Source: Histomonas meleagridis (Eukaryota; Parabasalia; Tritrichomonadida; Dientamoebidae). From it: a stretch of DNA of 64,000 nucleotides. Both the position numbers and the translations under genes were made by a program. The DNA lies in the NCBI GenBank assembly GCA_020186115.1, contig WSYJ01000138.1, positions 62,001-126,000 on the forward strand. Direction: 5' to 3'. A model generated the notes under the pieces. It saw only the letters and a list, made by a program, of their open reading frames with translations, searched no databases and was not told the DNA's origin. This document shows, one piece after another, positions 1 to 10,567 of this stretch; position 1 is the first letter of the stretch, and each line of letters begins with the position of its first letter.

Positions 1-171
1 ACTAATGTTTTCAGAATCTATTGAGTAATCATATCTAATTTTACTCCAATGAATTCCAGACAAAATAGTAAATGCAATGCAACAAATGATAATTACTAAA
101 ATAAGTATAAAAATAATAACAAAATATGAAAGAAAAATAGCGCTTTCAGTAGGTGAAAATGTAATACTCAT
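1..171 (-). CDS. Partial N-terminus of an unknown single-pass membrane protein
   Basis: An ATG on the minus strand at 171 opens a frame of 57 codons that runs off the left edge without a stop. Residues about 11-38 are almost purely hydrophobic (Ile, Leu, Val, Phe, Cys), as in a transmembrane helix or signal anchor, and are followed by a polar segment. No family is recognisable from so short a piece. It could be the 5' end of a real gene or a chance frame in AT-rich DNA. Confidence 0.35.
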   Translation of the reverse strand, partial: MSITFSPTESAIFLSYFVIIFILILVIIICCIAFTILSGIHWSKIRYDYSIDSENIS

Positions 172-684
172 TTCGAAAAAAAACTTTGAACATATCTGAA
201 GAAATCACTTTTCATGTCAAACAAACTTTATCAAAAAAAATTGATAGTAGGCTTATGTTAAGCAATGAACACAAATTCCAAGGATTTGTAAAACATGAGT
301 CCTATTATGCTTTGTTGCAAAAAATTCTTATCAAAAGTATTTTTTTTTATCATAATATCCAATATGAATTTCAAGAATAAATACTGTTTTAAAACAAAAT
401 AATTTTTAAATCTCATTTTGAAATACTGTCAATATTTTAAATGTACTAGGCAATTTTATATCAAAGAAAATGTTAGTGAACATTTATTTTGTCATGTACT
501 CCAAGTGTGTTATTTTCATCCATGTTAAAAGTAATTTTTTGTGTTTCCGACAAGTAAACTTCAAAGCAATTTTTTACAGATGCTAAGAAAGAAGAAAAAA
601 TTGATCTTTTATTAAAACTTACTTACATATGCAAGTGTATATTTCGTCACTAAAACATATTCAACAAAAAATCAGAAATTTTAT
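172..684. other. Intergenic, no gene seen
   Basis: AT-rich sequence between a leftward partial gene and the 3' end of the Sel1 pseudogene. A 64-codon open frame at 186-380 has no recognisable domain, and its composition fits chance. No RNA gene was recognised. Confidence 0.5.
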
Positions 685-2380
685 TTACCAAATCGTGCAT
701 TCAGGGGTCATATTAAGTTTTTCCTGATAGAAATTCATCTTTTCTTCGGAAGGTGCCACTCCAAAATCGCCTTCTGAATACACTCTTATTAATTCTATCA
801 AAGCGAATCGATCATTCTGCTTTGCGCCATTTTCCAAAATTTCCAAAATTCGTTCATTATTTGGTGGGTTTTCTTCTTTTAACAATTTTATAGCGACATC
901 TAAAAATTGGAAATTTTGGTTATCGAACATAAATTGACATAACTCCAAAGCTCTTTTTTGGATTTTTGGCAACATTTCCCTTTCCCATTTGCATAAATTT
1001 TAATTAAAGTATCAATAACTTTATAGTAATTCATTTTAATTAATTCTTCACATATATCGACAGCTTTTTTGTACATTTTGTTCTATTCCATTACCATTTA
1101 AATATATTAATGCCATGTTATGCATTGCCATTGTGTCCCCCTTTCTTTCTTGCCATTTCGAAATATTCTAAAGCTTTCGGAATATTTTTCATTTCTTCAT
1201 CTTGTGAATAAAGTACACCTAAATTATAAATTGCATTTAAATGTCCTTTTTTAGCAGCAGCTTCATAATACTCGGATGCTTTATTTAAATCCTTTTCGAC
1301 TCCTTTTCCATAATGATACATAACACCTAAATTAGTTAATGCTTGAACATGGTTATTACTTGCTGCTTTTTGATATAATTCTAAAGATTTCTTTTTATTT
1401 TTTAGGTATTCCTTCACCTTTTTGATACATTAAAGCTAAGTTATAAGTACAATCATCATCACCTAATTCAGAACCTTTTTCATAATAATATAATGATTTA
1501 TAAGGATCTTTTTCCCTATAAATTTCAGCTAATTTTTTCATCGAATTTAAATCACCTAATTCAGAAGCTTTCGTTAAAAGTTCGATTGATCTTTTCGTAT
1601 TACGTGGCACAAAATGTCCTGGTGTATTAACTAGTAAATTTGCTAAGTTATACATTGAACGTGTATGATTTTTTAAGATTGCTTCTTCATAACATTCAAC
1701 AGACCTTTGAATAAGACTCGTGTTCTTCCCAATATATTCATAATATTCTCCTAACGAACATAATGCATCAGGATTCTTAGTTTTGGCTGATTCAACTAAA
1801 ATTCTTCCACATTTCCCTAAATCTGGTGGAATCTCTTTAACCATCGCGATAAAGCATCGCAAGTCTTATTGTGCAATTAAAATACCCTATTTTCTGATCC
1901 TGTTTCTAATAATTCAATTGCTTTTTGACAATCATAGGGAACATTTTCTCCACTTAAATATTGTAATGCAAGATTATATATAGAATGAGCAAAACCCTTT
2001 TGTGCTGATGTTTCGAGTAACTCAATACCACGTGGAATATTTTTTGGAACCCCATTACCTACAATATAAATCATCGCTAAATTAAACATAGCTGTAAGAT
2101 CGTTATTTAAGACACATTTCTCATATAAGTTGACGGCTTTTGGGATATCAATTGGATTACCTCCCAAACCGATATGATAAATTTGTGCAAGATTAAATGA
2201 TGCATCATTTATTCCTGCATCAGACCCTTTTTGGAAATATTCAATCGCTTTATTGATATCATGTTCAATACCTTCTCCTCTTAAGAATAAATTACCAAGC
2301 TCCATATATATTTGTGGATTTTCTTTTGCTTGTTCTTCAATTTGGGATAAGTTCTCTTTAATTTTAGAAAAATCAGTCAT
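685..2380 (-). pseudogene. Sel1-repeat (TPR-like) protein, frameshifted
   Basis: Read leftward from ATG 2380, this encodes about 12 Sel1-like repeats (pattern A-x2-LG-x2-Y-x2-G-x-GV-x2-D-x3-A-x3-Y) that should stack as an alpha-solenoid adaptor scaffold. The frame is broken about five times: near 1880-1840, at an A-rich run near 1400, at a GGGGG run near 1140, and between about 1075 and 975. After each break the Sel1 pattern resumes in another frame without loss of repeat phase, for example LALMYQKGEGIP followed by KSLELYQKAASNN. Most shifts lie in or beside homopolymers, so recent pseudogenization and assembly indels are both possible. No introns with clear signals explain the breaks. Sel1 proteins are common in trichomonads; a specific partner cannot be named. 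Confidence 0.75.
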
Positions 2381-2539
2381 AAAATTTTGTTTGGCAAATC
2401 TTTTTTATTGAATAGTTTACATATAGGATTTCAGAATGTTGTGTGATGTGATGTTTGAATTGCTTCAAAATCTACTCAAACCGTTAAAAACAATGAAAAA
2501 GCCGATACATACCGTTAGTAAAGACGGACCATAAATAAA

Positions 2540-4908
2540 ATGAAGAAGCAAAAACTATTAAATGATATCGAAATTCATCAATCAATCATGCAAACCCTCT
2601 TTAGGTTGGCTAAAACAAATATTATAGAATCAGCCAAAATTAATTCAAAAATTTTTGATGTATTTGAAGGTATACTTCTTTCTAAATATTCAGAAGAATC
2701 AAAGTATATTCTTTATTATCTTTTTGAAAATAAATTTCTTCAGAGTCCAAAGGTTGATTATAAAAGAACCAATGGATGTTTTGCACATCACATGACGCAA
2801 GAAGAAATTAATGAATATTATTGCTATGGAATTAAACAGTATATAAAAAAACATTATGAAGAACTTTCAAAGAATGATTGGGAACTTCATAAGAAATATA
2901 TTGAAGAAGGACATAATCCAAATGAAATAACAAAAATAATTCGAGACGATGAAATTGAAAAACTTCAAGAAATATCATCACAAAATGATTTTGATTTTAA
3001 TCAAATAATTGAACCATCAGTTTATGAAAGATGTGATTTTATTAATCAATATCGGATTACATTAATTGAATATGCAGCATTTTTTTCTTCAGTTAAATGT
3101 TTTAAATATTTACTTATGAATGGTGCAAAAGTGGAAAACACAGGTAAATATGCAGTTGCAGGTGGAAATGAAGAAATTATTCATTTATGTGAACAAAATC
3201 ATTCATCATTTAAAGATGCATATGAAACAGCAATTAAATTTCATTGTAATGATATCTTTAAATATCTTTATGAAAACAAATTAGAAGATATCAAAAATTT
3301 GGAATTTTTAGGAAAGAAATGTATCAAATGGAACAACTATGAACTCTTTACATATTTGCAAAAAGAAGGAATGGAAATTAATGATGATATTATTAATGCA
3401 GCTGCAAGAATTGGAAATAAATATCTCACAAAATATTTTATGAAAGAGCATCACACTCCAAAAGATATTTTAGGTTATTCATCTAAATCAGGAAATATTG
3501 AACTTGTAAAATACATTTTAGATCAAGAAGGAACTGATATTAATGCTGAAGATATTCATTTGTTTTATTTGAAATTTATTTTAATAATTTGATATTTCAA
3601 AATAATATTTGGAAATTATTTCAAATATTTAATACAGCACTTATGTGGGCATCTGAAAAGGGTTATACAGAAATCGTTAAATTACTTCTTGAACAAGAAG
3701 GAATTGATATTAATGCTATAGATATTTTTTTATTTTATTTAAAATTTATTTTATTAATTTAATATTTCAAAATAATATTTGGAAATTATTTAAATTAAAT
3801 AGTTCAGCACTTATTTGTGCATCTTGGAAAAGTCATATAGAAATAGTTAAATTACTTCTTGAACAAAAAGGAATTGATATTAATGTTCAAAATCTTTAGT
3901 TGTTTTGTTTAATATTTGTTTTGATAATTTGGAATTTCAAAATGACATTTGGAAATTATTTAAATTATTTTATACAGCACTTATTTGGGCATCTTCAACT
4001 GGTTGTATAGAAATCGTTAAATTACTTCTTGAACAAAAAGGAATTGATGTTAATGCTGAAAATATTTATATGTTTTGTTTTTTATTTATTTTAATAATTT
4101 TATATTTCAAAATAATATTTGGAAATTATTTAGAATACTTGAAACAGCACTTATTAAAGCATCTTATGAAGGTTATACAGAAATTGTTAAATTACTTCTT
4201 GAACAAGAAGGAATTGATATTAATTCTAAAGACATGTATTTGTTTTATTTGAAATTTATTTTAATAATTTGATATTTCAAAATAATATTTGGAAATTATT
4301 TCAAATATTTAATACAGCACTTATGTGGGCATCTGAAAAGGGTTATACAGAAATCGTTAAATTACTTCTTGAACAAGAAGGAATTGATATTAATGCTAAA
4401 AATATTTATTTGTTTTCTTTAGAATTTATTTTAATAATTTTATATTTCAAAATAATATTTGGAAATTATTTAAAATATTTAATACAGCACTTATATTAGC
4501 ATCTTATAATGGTTTTATAGAAATTGTTAAATTACTTCTTGAACAAAAAGGAATTGATATTAATGCTAAAGATAATCACTTGTTTTGCTTAGAATTTATT
4601 TTAATAATATTGGATTTCAAAATATTATTTGGAAATTATTTAAATTCTTTAAAACAGTACTTATGAAAGCATCTTCAAGAGGTCATACTGAAATCGTTAA
4701 ATTACTTCTTGAACAAGAAGGAATTGATAGTAATGCTAAAGATATTTATTTGTTTAATTTAGAATTTCTTTGAATAATTTAATGTTTCAAAATAATATTT
4801 GGAAATTATAACTATAAGTTTGTGAAGGATACTAAAGAATATATTGAATTAGATGAATTTATTGATGATTTCATTGAATTTATTAAAAAAGAAGCTATTG
4901 ATAAATAA
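2540..4908 (+). CDS. DUF3447-ankyrin repeat protein with a spacer in every repeat
   Basis: ATG 2540 starts a trichomonad DUF3447 protein. The uninterrupted frame ends at 3592, inside the first spacer. Residues about 160-240 carry the DUF3447 signature (YAAFF, KCFKYLLMNGA, YAVAGGNEEIIHLCEQNHSSF). Seven ankyrin modules of the type TALMWASEKGYTEIVKLLLE follow, each open but separated by spacers whose D-codon positions fall at 3551, 3721, 3891, 4061, 4231, 4401, 4571 and 4741, exactly 170 nt apart. After the last spacer an open segment of 33 codons (4810-4908) encodes an acidic tail rich in Asp, Glu, Phe and Ile, with stop TAA. I infer one gene with about eight introns, giving a scaffold protein of unknown partner. 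Alternatively the array is non-functional and the product ends in the first spacer. A CCGTTA motif lies 29 nt upstream of the ATG. Confidence 0.7.
3551..4824 (+). repeat. Tandem 170-nt ankyrin-module/spacer units (8)
   Basis: Each unit has about 99 nt encoding one ankyrin repeat plus about 71 nt of AT-rich spacer. Relative to the D codon of INAKD, the spacer carries conserved blocks at +4 (RTTTATT), +44 to +70 (including TTTCAAAATAATATTTGG) and +71 to +80 (TAAATTATTT). Exon sides vary mostly at exposed ankyrin positions. The unit at 3891 has an in-frame TAG at +7, so that position cannot be coding. There is no length variation among units in this array, which suggests recent tandem amplification or conversion. 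Confidence 0.85.
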
Positions 4909-4946
4909 GTCAATTCTTCTGAAAACACCTTATATAAGTTTATTTT

Positions 4947-5354
4947 TGAAAAACAGCTACTGTAGTATTATCTATCATAGAAGTTATTTTTCTATATCTC
5001 ATAAAAAATGCGTATTTGCGTTGTGCGTGGTAAAACCATAGCAATATGAAAGTCCCAAGATATAAGAGGAACCTAGAACATTGATTTTATAAAAATAATC
5101 CGTTAAATGTTATTATTTTTAAAACGCCTCATTAAAGTATACTATAAAAAAGAGGCCTATGAGATCTCGCTTAAACCCATATATCATCTAAATAAAAGGA
5201 TAATCTTTCGAAAAACATTTCATTAAAGAATACTATTGAAAAGAGGGATACGCGGATTTGCGCATCGGTATAAATGAAGGTGTCAGGATCATGTCATCTT
5301 AATAATTTACTTATGAAAAACAGCTACTGTAGTATCACCTATAATAGAAGTTAT
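4947..5354. repeat. Duplicated fragment of the fibre-like gene 3' end and a short direct repeat
   Basis: Positions 4947-4987 match 5314-5354 (the antisense 3' end of the fibre-like gene) at 38 of 41 bases. Between them, 5129-5155 and 5220-5246 match at 24 of 27 bases. The stretch also holds the least AT-rich words nearby (GCGTATTTGCG near 5010, CGCGGATTTGCGC near 5252). This looks like the ragged edge of an inserted element. Confidence 0.6.
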
Positions 5355-7287
5355 CTTTCCAATAATCATACTATTTATTTTTGTTGTTATAACAGTATCA
5401 TCATCAATAATACTACCATCATATATCACAATATCACCAATATTATGAATACTACTATCATCAACTTTAAAATAATAATCACCATGAGTAGCAAAATCTA
5501 TAGTATTTTGATCAATAGAAATATCTTGTTTAATAGTATCATCAATTTGTAAAATTTCATTACTTCTATGTATAGCAACACAGATCCCAATAAATTCTTT
5601 ATAATTACCACTACTTTTAACAGATGGTATACAGTTAGTAGAATCTGTTGTAGAAATATATTTATAAGTTCCATTTTCATTAATTAATTTATATACATTA
5701 CCTGTTATAAACACTGGCTTTCCAATAGTAAAATTATCAATATTTTCATTATTTTCAATAGGAGCGTTATGAGTTATTGTTTTATTAATCTGTCCACCAC
5801 CATTTACTGAAATATATGCTTTTCTATAATTTGAATCTGATATATGCCAAAACGCTAAATGATCTTCATAAGAAGCTATTCTCCAAGCATATTCACCGGG
5901 TGCTTCATAAGAATCATTTTGATAAATGAAATCTAACAATCTTCCAGTTCTTAATACAGCATTTCGATAAGGCACTATTTCACTTAGTTTATGAGTGTGT
6001 CCATTTACTGAGAAAAAACTTACATTAATATAGTTAATAGAATTACAATTTATATTGCCATTATTTCCATTATGACTGATATTACCATCATTATTATTAA
6101 GTTTACCAAAATATAATGTATTACCAGCAGATCTAATCCTCCAATCATAATCACTATTCAAATCATTATTATCATGAAAATCAATACATTCTCCAACTTC
6201 CATAACACCATTCGTTTTTATAGTAGCTATACAAGGTAACGTTATTGTTGTATTAAAACCTCCACCAGAACTATTAGAAATATAATAATTATTAATTTTT
6301 CCGTTGATAGTTAAGACATTATTAATAGTGTTGTGAGTTTGATTCAATAAAGAATATTTATTATCATGATTATGTGTATTTAATCAAATATTATCAGTAT
6401 CAATTCCATTAATTGTATCACAAGTGATATTTGTGCAAAATAAATCACAACAGATTATATCACTATTTAACATATTTATATTATCATTAATATCAACTGA
6501 ATAATTAATGTATAAAGTATTGTCATTTCTTGTAATTTTCTCTAATATATTATGTATATCAGTTAAACTTTCATTAGTTGAATAATTATTATGAGTATGA
6601 TTAATTGAATAATATTTATCATCATGATTATGTGTATTTAATGAAATATTATTAGTATCAATTCCATTAATATAATTACAACTTATATTACCGTTTCTAA
6701 ATATACTTACATGATTACCATCACAAGCTTTGAATCTTAAACAAGTATCAATATTGTCATCAGAACCAACATAATGTTCTATTATACTGCAATCATCACC
6801 ACTCGGTAATACACCTATTACCATTTTAATAGAATCTCCTACTTTAGCATCTGATTTATAAATATATAATCCGTCATAAATATTATTAGCACTCACATAG
6901 TTTTTACATTCAATATTAATATTACGACTTGCTGACATAATTCTACATGAAATGTCATTACTCACTATTATTAAATCTTTCTCATTCTTAGTTTATTCAC
7001 CAAATTCATTATATGATATTCCTGTTGGAGTTTTATTCATATTAATTAAATTATCATTTGTTGAATATTGATCATGTGTATGATTTATTAATGAAAAATT
7101 ATCAATAGATATATTATTAATAGTATCAACTTCTATATTACCATTTACATTTGAATCTTGATTTATACCAGTATATATTTATAACGCTCCTTCTGACGGA
7201 TCTACTTTTAATATAAAATTTACATCTGATGGGAAGAATCCTATATATCCAATTCATTGTAGATTTATTATTCAATTAGTATTCATG
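5307..7287 (-). pseudogene. Virus/phage tail-fibre-like protein, broken by in-frame stops
   Basis: Read leftward, one frame is nearly continuous from about 7287 to the stop at 5307, interrupted by single-codon stops (for example TGA near 6363, TAA near 6993 and near 7180). The two longest open pieces are 5307-6347 and 6384-6965. The product is Asn/Asp/Ser/Thr-rich with recurring GHTH, NHTH and NTHNHDD motifs and IDFHDNN...DYDWRI motifs, typical of phage and large-DNA-virus fibre shafts and tips where HxH triplets bind metal. One sub-repeat (INGIDT-x-NI-S-LNTHNHD) occurs twice; in one copy the Ser codon TCA has become TGA. Mavericks (Polintons) are abundant in trichomonads, so a decayed Maverick or virus insertion is a reasonable source, but no other Maverick gene is visible here. 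Confidence 0.6.
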
Positions 7288-7368
7288 TTTAATTATAGAA
7301 AGACAGTTGTGTTGTAAAAAGTTGTGTTTTGATAAGTAGAATTCCTGAAATATTTTTATATTAAATAA

Positions 7369-7735
7369 ATGTTTAATGAAACAATTGATTACACAATAAA
7401 TTCATATGAATCATATGATTACATATACCATTACAATAGAATTGATATTAACCTACCTTCTCCTTGCACTAGACAAGCAAAAATGATAATTACTTCTTTA
7501 ACAACTAAATGTTCAATAGTAGTCATTGAAAATGATGATTATATACAAATTAATGAAAAACGATATTTTTTAATAAACAATATACTGATATTAATTCTCA
7601 ATGTAGAAATAAAATTATATTTAAAGATAATATTTGGAATTTTTTTAAACTATTTAAAACAGCACTTATGAAAGCATCATATAATGAACCAGATATAATA
7701 AAATTACTTATTCAAAAAGGAGCAAATCTTTAAGC
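7369..7735 (+). pseudogene. Unknown ORF fused to a relic ankyrin spacer and module
   Basis: ATG 7369 opens a frame to 7671. Its first 70 or so residues are Tyr/Asn/Ile-rich and match no family I know. Because it abuts the fibre-like gene it may be part of the same insertion. From about 7620 the DNA becomes the familiar ankyrin spacer (AATATTTGGAATTTTTTTAA) and then one ankyrin module (TALMKASYN...IIKLLIQKGANL) ending in TAA at about 7734. It therefore joins foreign sequence to an ankyrin-array relic. Confidence in any function is low. Confidence 0.4.
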
Positions 7736-8071
7736 TACAGATATTTATATTTTTTATTTAATATTTATTACATCAATTTGAAAATTCAAAACATTTGAAA
7801 ATCATCCAAATCATTTAATCATCTCTTAGCCTATAAATAAGGCAACCAAGAAATAATAAACGAAAATATTCTTCAATATTTGGTCTAAAATCAAGCATAA
7901 TTCTAGCTAATATTTTATCCGGTTTTAGTAAAGATAACGAAGCAGTACAAAATATTTTATAGATCTTGAATGAACTTGTTCTTGGTTCCAATTCTAATTC
8001 AGGTAATTTTGTTGATGAAGAAACTGCACTTCCTAACACCCTTGAATGTCACAACAATAATAAAAATTTTT
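7736..8071. other. No intact gene; possible armadillo-like relic
   Basis: On the plus strand near 7900-7950 a short open stretch reads like an armadillo helix pair (ILANILSGFSKDNEAVQNIL), with stops on either side. It is too short and broken to call a gene. The rest is AT-rich filler next to the 3' end of the galactosidase gene. Confidence 0.3.
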
Positions 8072-10255
8072 TTATTCTTTTACTTTAATCTCAATAATTT
8101 TACTCTTAAAGTCACCCGACATCAATGGCATTCTCAATCCTGCCGCCATTAACGTTCTCCCATTGAATTCCTTATCGTCTATAACGTACACCTTATCCAT
8201 CTTCAGTCCCCTTAGTTTTACTATTCGGCTTTTAGTGTTTGCCATTGCTCTTACTTGTACGTATATTAGCAGAGCGTTTCTTTTATCTTTACTTACGAAC
8301 ATACAACAATCCACGAAACCGTTTAGATCCAAAGATTCTAATCGATAGTAATCTCCATCTCTAATTATTTCATTATATTTATTATAATTATTAATTTGCA
8401 CTTTGATTAATTCCTTTTCGTTATTACTTAACTTGGTAATATCGAGTTCATAACCAAAAGTACCGAACAAAGCAATGTCGCCTCTTGTTTCGAATGGAGT
8501 AATTCTTCCATTACAATGATTCGGGCAAACACTTAAATGGTTACCAATCGTAAACACTGGATAAACTAATGCAGTTCCTTCTTGAATGCATAGCCTATCG
8601 ATTGGGTCCATGTTATCAGAGCACCAAATCTGAGGACTATAGTATAACATTCCGGGATCAAATCGACCGCCGCCGCCTGAGCAGTTTTCCAATAAAACGT
8701 TTGGGAACTCAGTGACGATTTTCTCTTGTAACTTATACACACCCAACACATAACGATGCGAAAGTTCATTTTGTTGCTCACTACTTAAGTTATAACTACC
8801 CAAAGTAGTGAGTTGTCGATTCATATCCCATTTCATATAACTTATGTTATAATTCCTCAAAAGGTTCGACAATATTTCATAGAGATAATTAATGACATCG
8901 TCATTACTCATGTCTAAAACATATTGCGAACGGATTTCAGTGATTTCCCGTTGTGGTATCTGTATTGCCCACTTCGGATGTTTCGCGTATAAATCGGAGT
9001 TCGGCGATACCATTTCAGGCTCGACCCAAATGCCGAACTTTAGTCCGACATTATTGATATTGTTTATTAATGGTTGTAACCCACCTTTGATTTTGTTCTC
9101 GTTGACAATCCAATCGCCTAATGAACTTTCATCATTATTCCGCTTGCCAAACCATCCGTCATCCATTACTAACATTTCTATTCCGAGTTCTGATGCTTCT
9201 TTCGCAATGTTTAATAATTTCGTCTCGTCGAAATCAAAATATGTCGCTTCCCAATTGTTAATTAATATTGGGCGACGTAAATGTAAATATTTGCTACGGA
9301 TTAAATGGTTACGATATAAGTCATGATAAATGTGCGTCATTTTGCTTAAGCCTTTGCTTGAATAGACATTAACAACTTCAGGTGACGTGAATGTGTCATT
9401 CGGTAATAATTTCCATGTGAAATTCTCGGGATGAATGCCCATTAATAAGCGGACTGAGTTGAATTCGTTCTTTTCGACTGACGCAATGAAGTTCCCTGAA
9501 TACACAAAGTTCATGGAATACACTTCGCCAGTCGTTTGCGTGGTTGAAGGTGTAACTAATGCTATAAATGGATTCGTTTGATGACTGGATTTACCTTTGG
9601 TGGATGAAATAACGTAACGGCCATATGAAAGTGGATTTCGTTGAATGTATCGCTCACGGGCCCATGAGCCAAATAAGCCAATAACCTCAAAGTTTTGGTC
9701 ATCAAGATCTATGCATGATGAAAGAACTTTCTCTAGGTATAAGGGATCTTGTCCTTCATTGGTAATTATGACTGACCGAATTATTGCATCGGAATCTTGG
9801 AAGATGGAATAAAGAAGAGTACATTTAAGACCAAGAATAGAATCCTTGCAAAAGATTTTAAGGGTTAAACTGTCATCTTCAGTGCCAAATGTACATGGAA
9901 GACCTTCAAGTTTTGGTTTGCCTTTGATAATTTCATAGCCTTGGTAATTTAGTTCGCTACAACGATGGCCAGAATTGTTACGAACACAAAAGGCTGTTTC
10001 ACGAAAATCTCCCATTCCTGTTTCTGGATATTCCATTGGAGCGCTGTCAAGAAAACCACCCTTTTCACGTTTGTTTGAAGAAGGAACAAAAGGTGGTTCA
10101 TCTTCCCTTAAAAGATATCGAATATCAGTGGAATCAAGATATTTTCCATAATATAAATGCCCTACATATTTGCCATCAACAATAGCTATACCATATGTCG
10201 TATTTTTTGTTTGAATTAGAAATACATTGTTCTTGTCGTCGAAAACGATTTTCAT
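8072..10255 (-). CDS. GH36 alpha-galactosidase, bacterial type
   Basis: A 727-residue enzyme hydrolysing terminal alpha-1,6-galactosides such as melibiose and raffinose. It is close to the 729-residue length and layout of bacterial GH36 subfamily I enzymes (AgaN/MelA type). The N-terminal beta-supersandwich domain covers about 1-320, the TIM barrel about 325-640 and a C-terminal beta domain the rest. The barrel shows NNWEATYFDF (333-342), MDDGW (364-368), WVEPEMVSP (410-418), the nucleophile in KWDMNR (Asp477), SGGGGRFDPGM (526-536) and the acid/base in CSDNMD (Asp547). No signal peptide or membrane segment is visible, so it is probably cytosolic. The bacterial domain plan suggests acquisition from gut bacteria, though its codon use looks like that of neighbours. 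The frame is intact and the stop overlaps TAAA. Upstream at 10283-10289 a TCACTTT (minus strand) fits a trichomonad initiator. Confidence 0.95.
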   Translation of the reverse strand: MKIVFDDKNNVFLIQTKNTTYGIAIVDGKYVGHLYYGKYLDSTDIRYLLREDEPPFVPSSNKREKGGFLDSAPMEYPETGMGDFRETAFCVRNNSGHRCSELNYQGYEIIKGKPKLEGLPCTFGTEDDSLTLKIFCKDSILGLKCTLLYSIFQDSDAIIRSVIITNEGQDPLYLEKVLSSCIDLDDQNFEVIGLFGSWARERYIQRNPLSYGRYVISSTKGKSSHQTNPFIALVTPSTTQTTGEVYSMNFVYSGNFIASVEKNEFNSVRLLMGIHPENFTWKLLPNDTFTSPEVVNVYSSKGLSKMTHIYHDLYRNHLIRSKYLHLRRPILINNWEATYFDFDETKLLNIAKEASELGIEMLVMDDGWFGKRNNDESSLGDWIVNENKIKGGLQPLINNINNVGLKFGIWVEPEMVSPNSDLYAKHPKWAIQIPQREITEIRSQYVLDMSNDDVINYLYEILSNLLRNYNISYMKWDMNRQLTTLGSYNLSSEQQNELSHRYVLGVYKLQEKIVTEFPNVLLENCSGGGGRFDPGMLYYSPQIWCSDNMDPIDRLCIQEGTALVYPVFTIGNHLSVCPNHCNGRITPFETRGDIALFGTFGYELDITKLSNNEKELIKVQINNYNKYNEIIRDGDYYRLESLDLNGFVDCCMFVSKDKRNALLIYVQVRAMANTKSRIVKLRGLKMDKVYVIDDKEFNGRTLMAAGLRMPLMSGDFKSKIIEIKVKE

Positions 10256-10567
10256 CTGTTGAAATTTGACTTTTTAAATAGGAAAGTGAAATGTCATAAC
10301 CGAAATTATTATACAAAATCTGCTGAAAATAATTATTCATGATCAAGATTATCTTACAATTAATTGTACCAAAAATATTGTGCATTATAATTTTATTGAC
10401 TTTAGGTTCTTGATAATGATTTATTTAATCAATTTTAAATTGATCAATCAATTTGAAATATGCAGAAATAAATAGATTTTCCAAAAGATCGCAATCCATA
10501 ATCATTATTTATATTTATACTATAATTAAATCTTTATGGAAGAAGAAAAAAGAAACATAATTTATGT
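10256..10567. other. Intergenic, no gene seen
   Basis: Tail-to-promoter gap between two leftward genes. It holds the probable initiator of the galactosidase gene near 10286 and nothing else recognisable. Confidence 0.5.

Noticed and set aside
4853-5041. 62-codon open frame at 4853-5041
   Set aside because: It overlaps the acidic C-terminal segment (4810-4908) of the ankyrin gene in another frame and continues into the duplicated fibre fragment; no independent coding signal.
5307-7287. A complete Maverick/Polinton element
   Set aside because: No integrase, protein-primed polymerase, ATPase or capsid gene and no long terminal inverted repeats are visible around the fibre-like gene.
8163-9326. 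Plus-strand open frames across the galactosidase gene
   Set aside because: They are antisense shadows of a long, clearly conserved GH36 gene.
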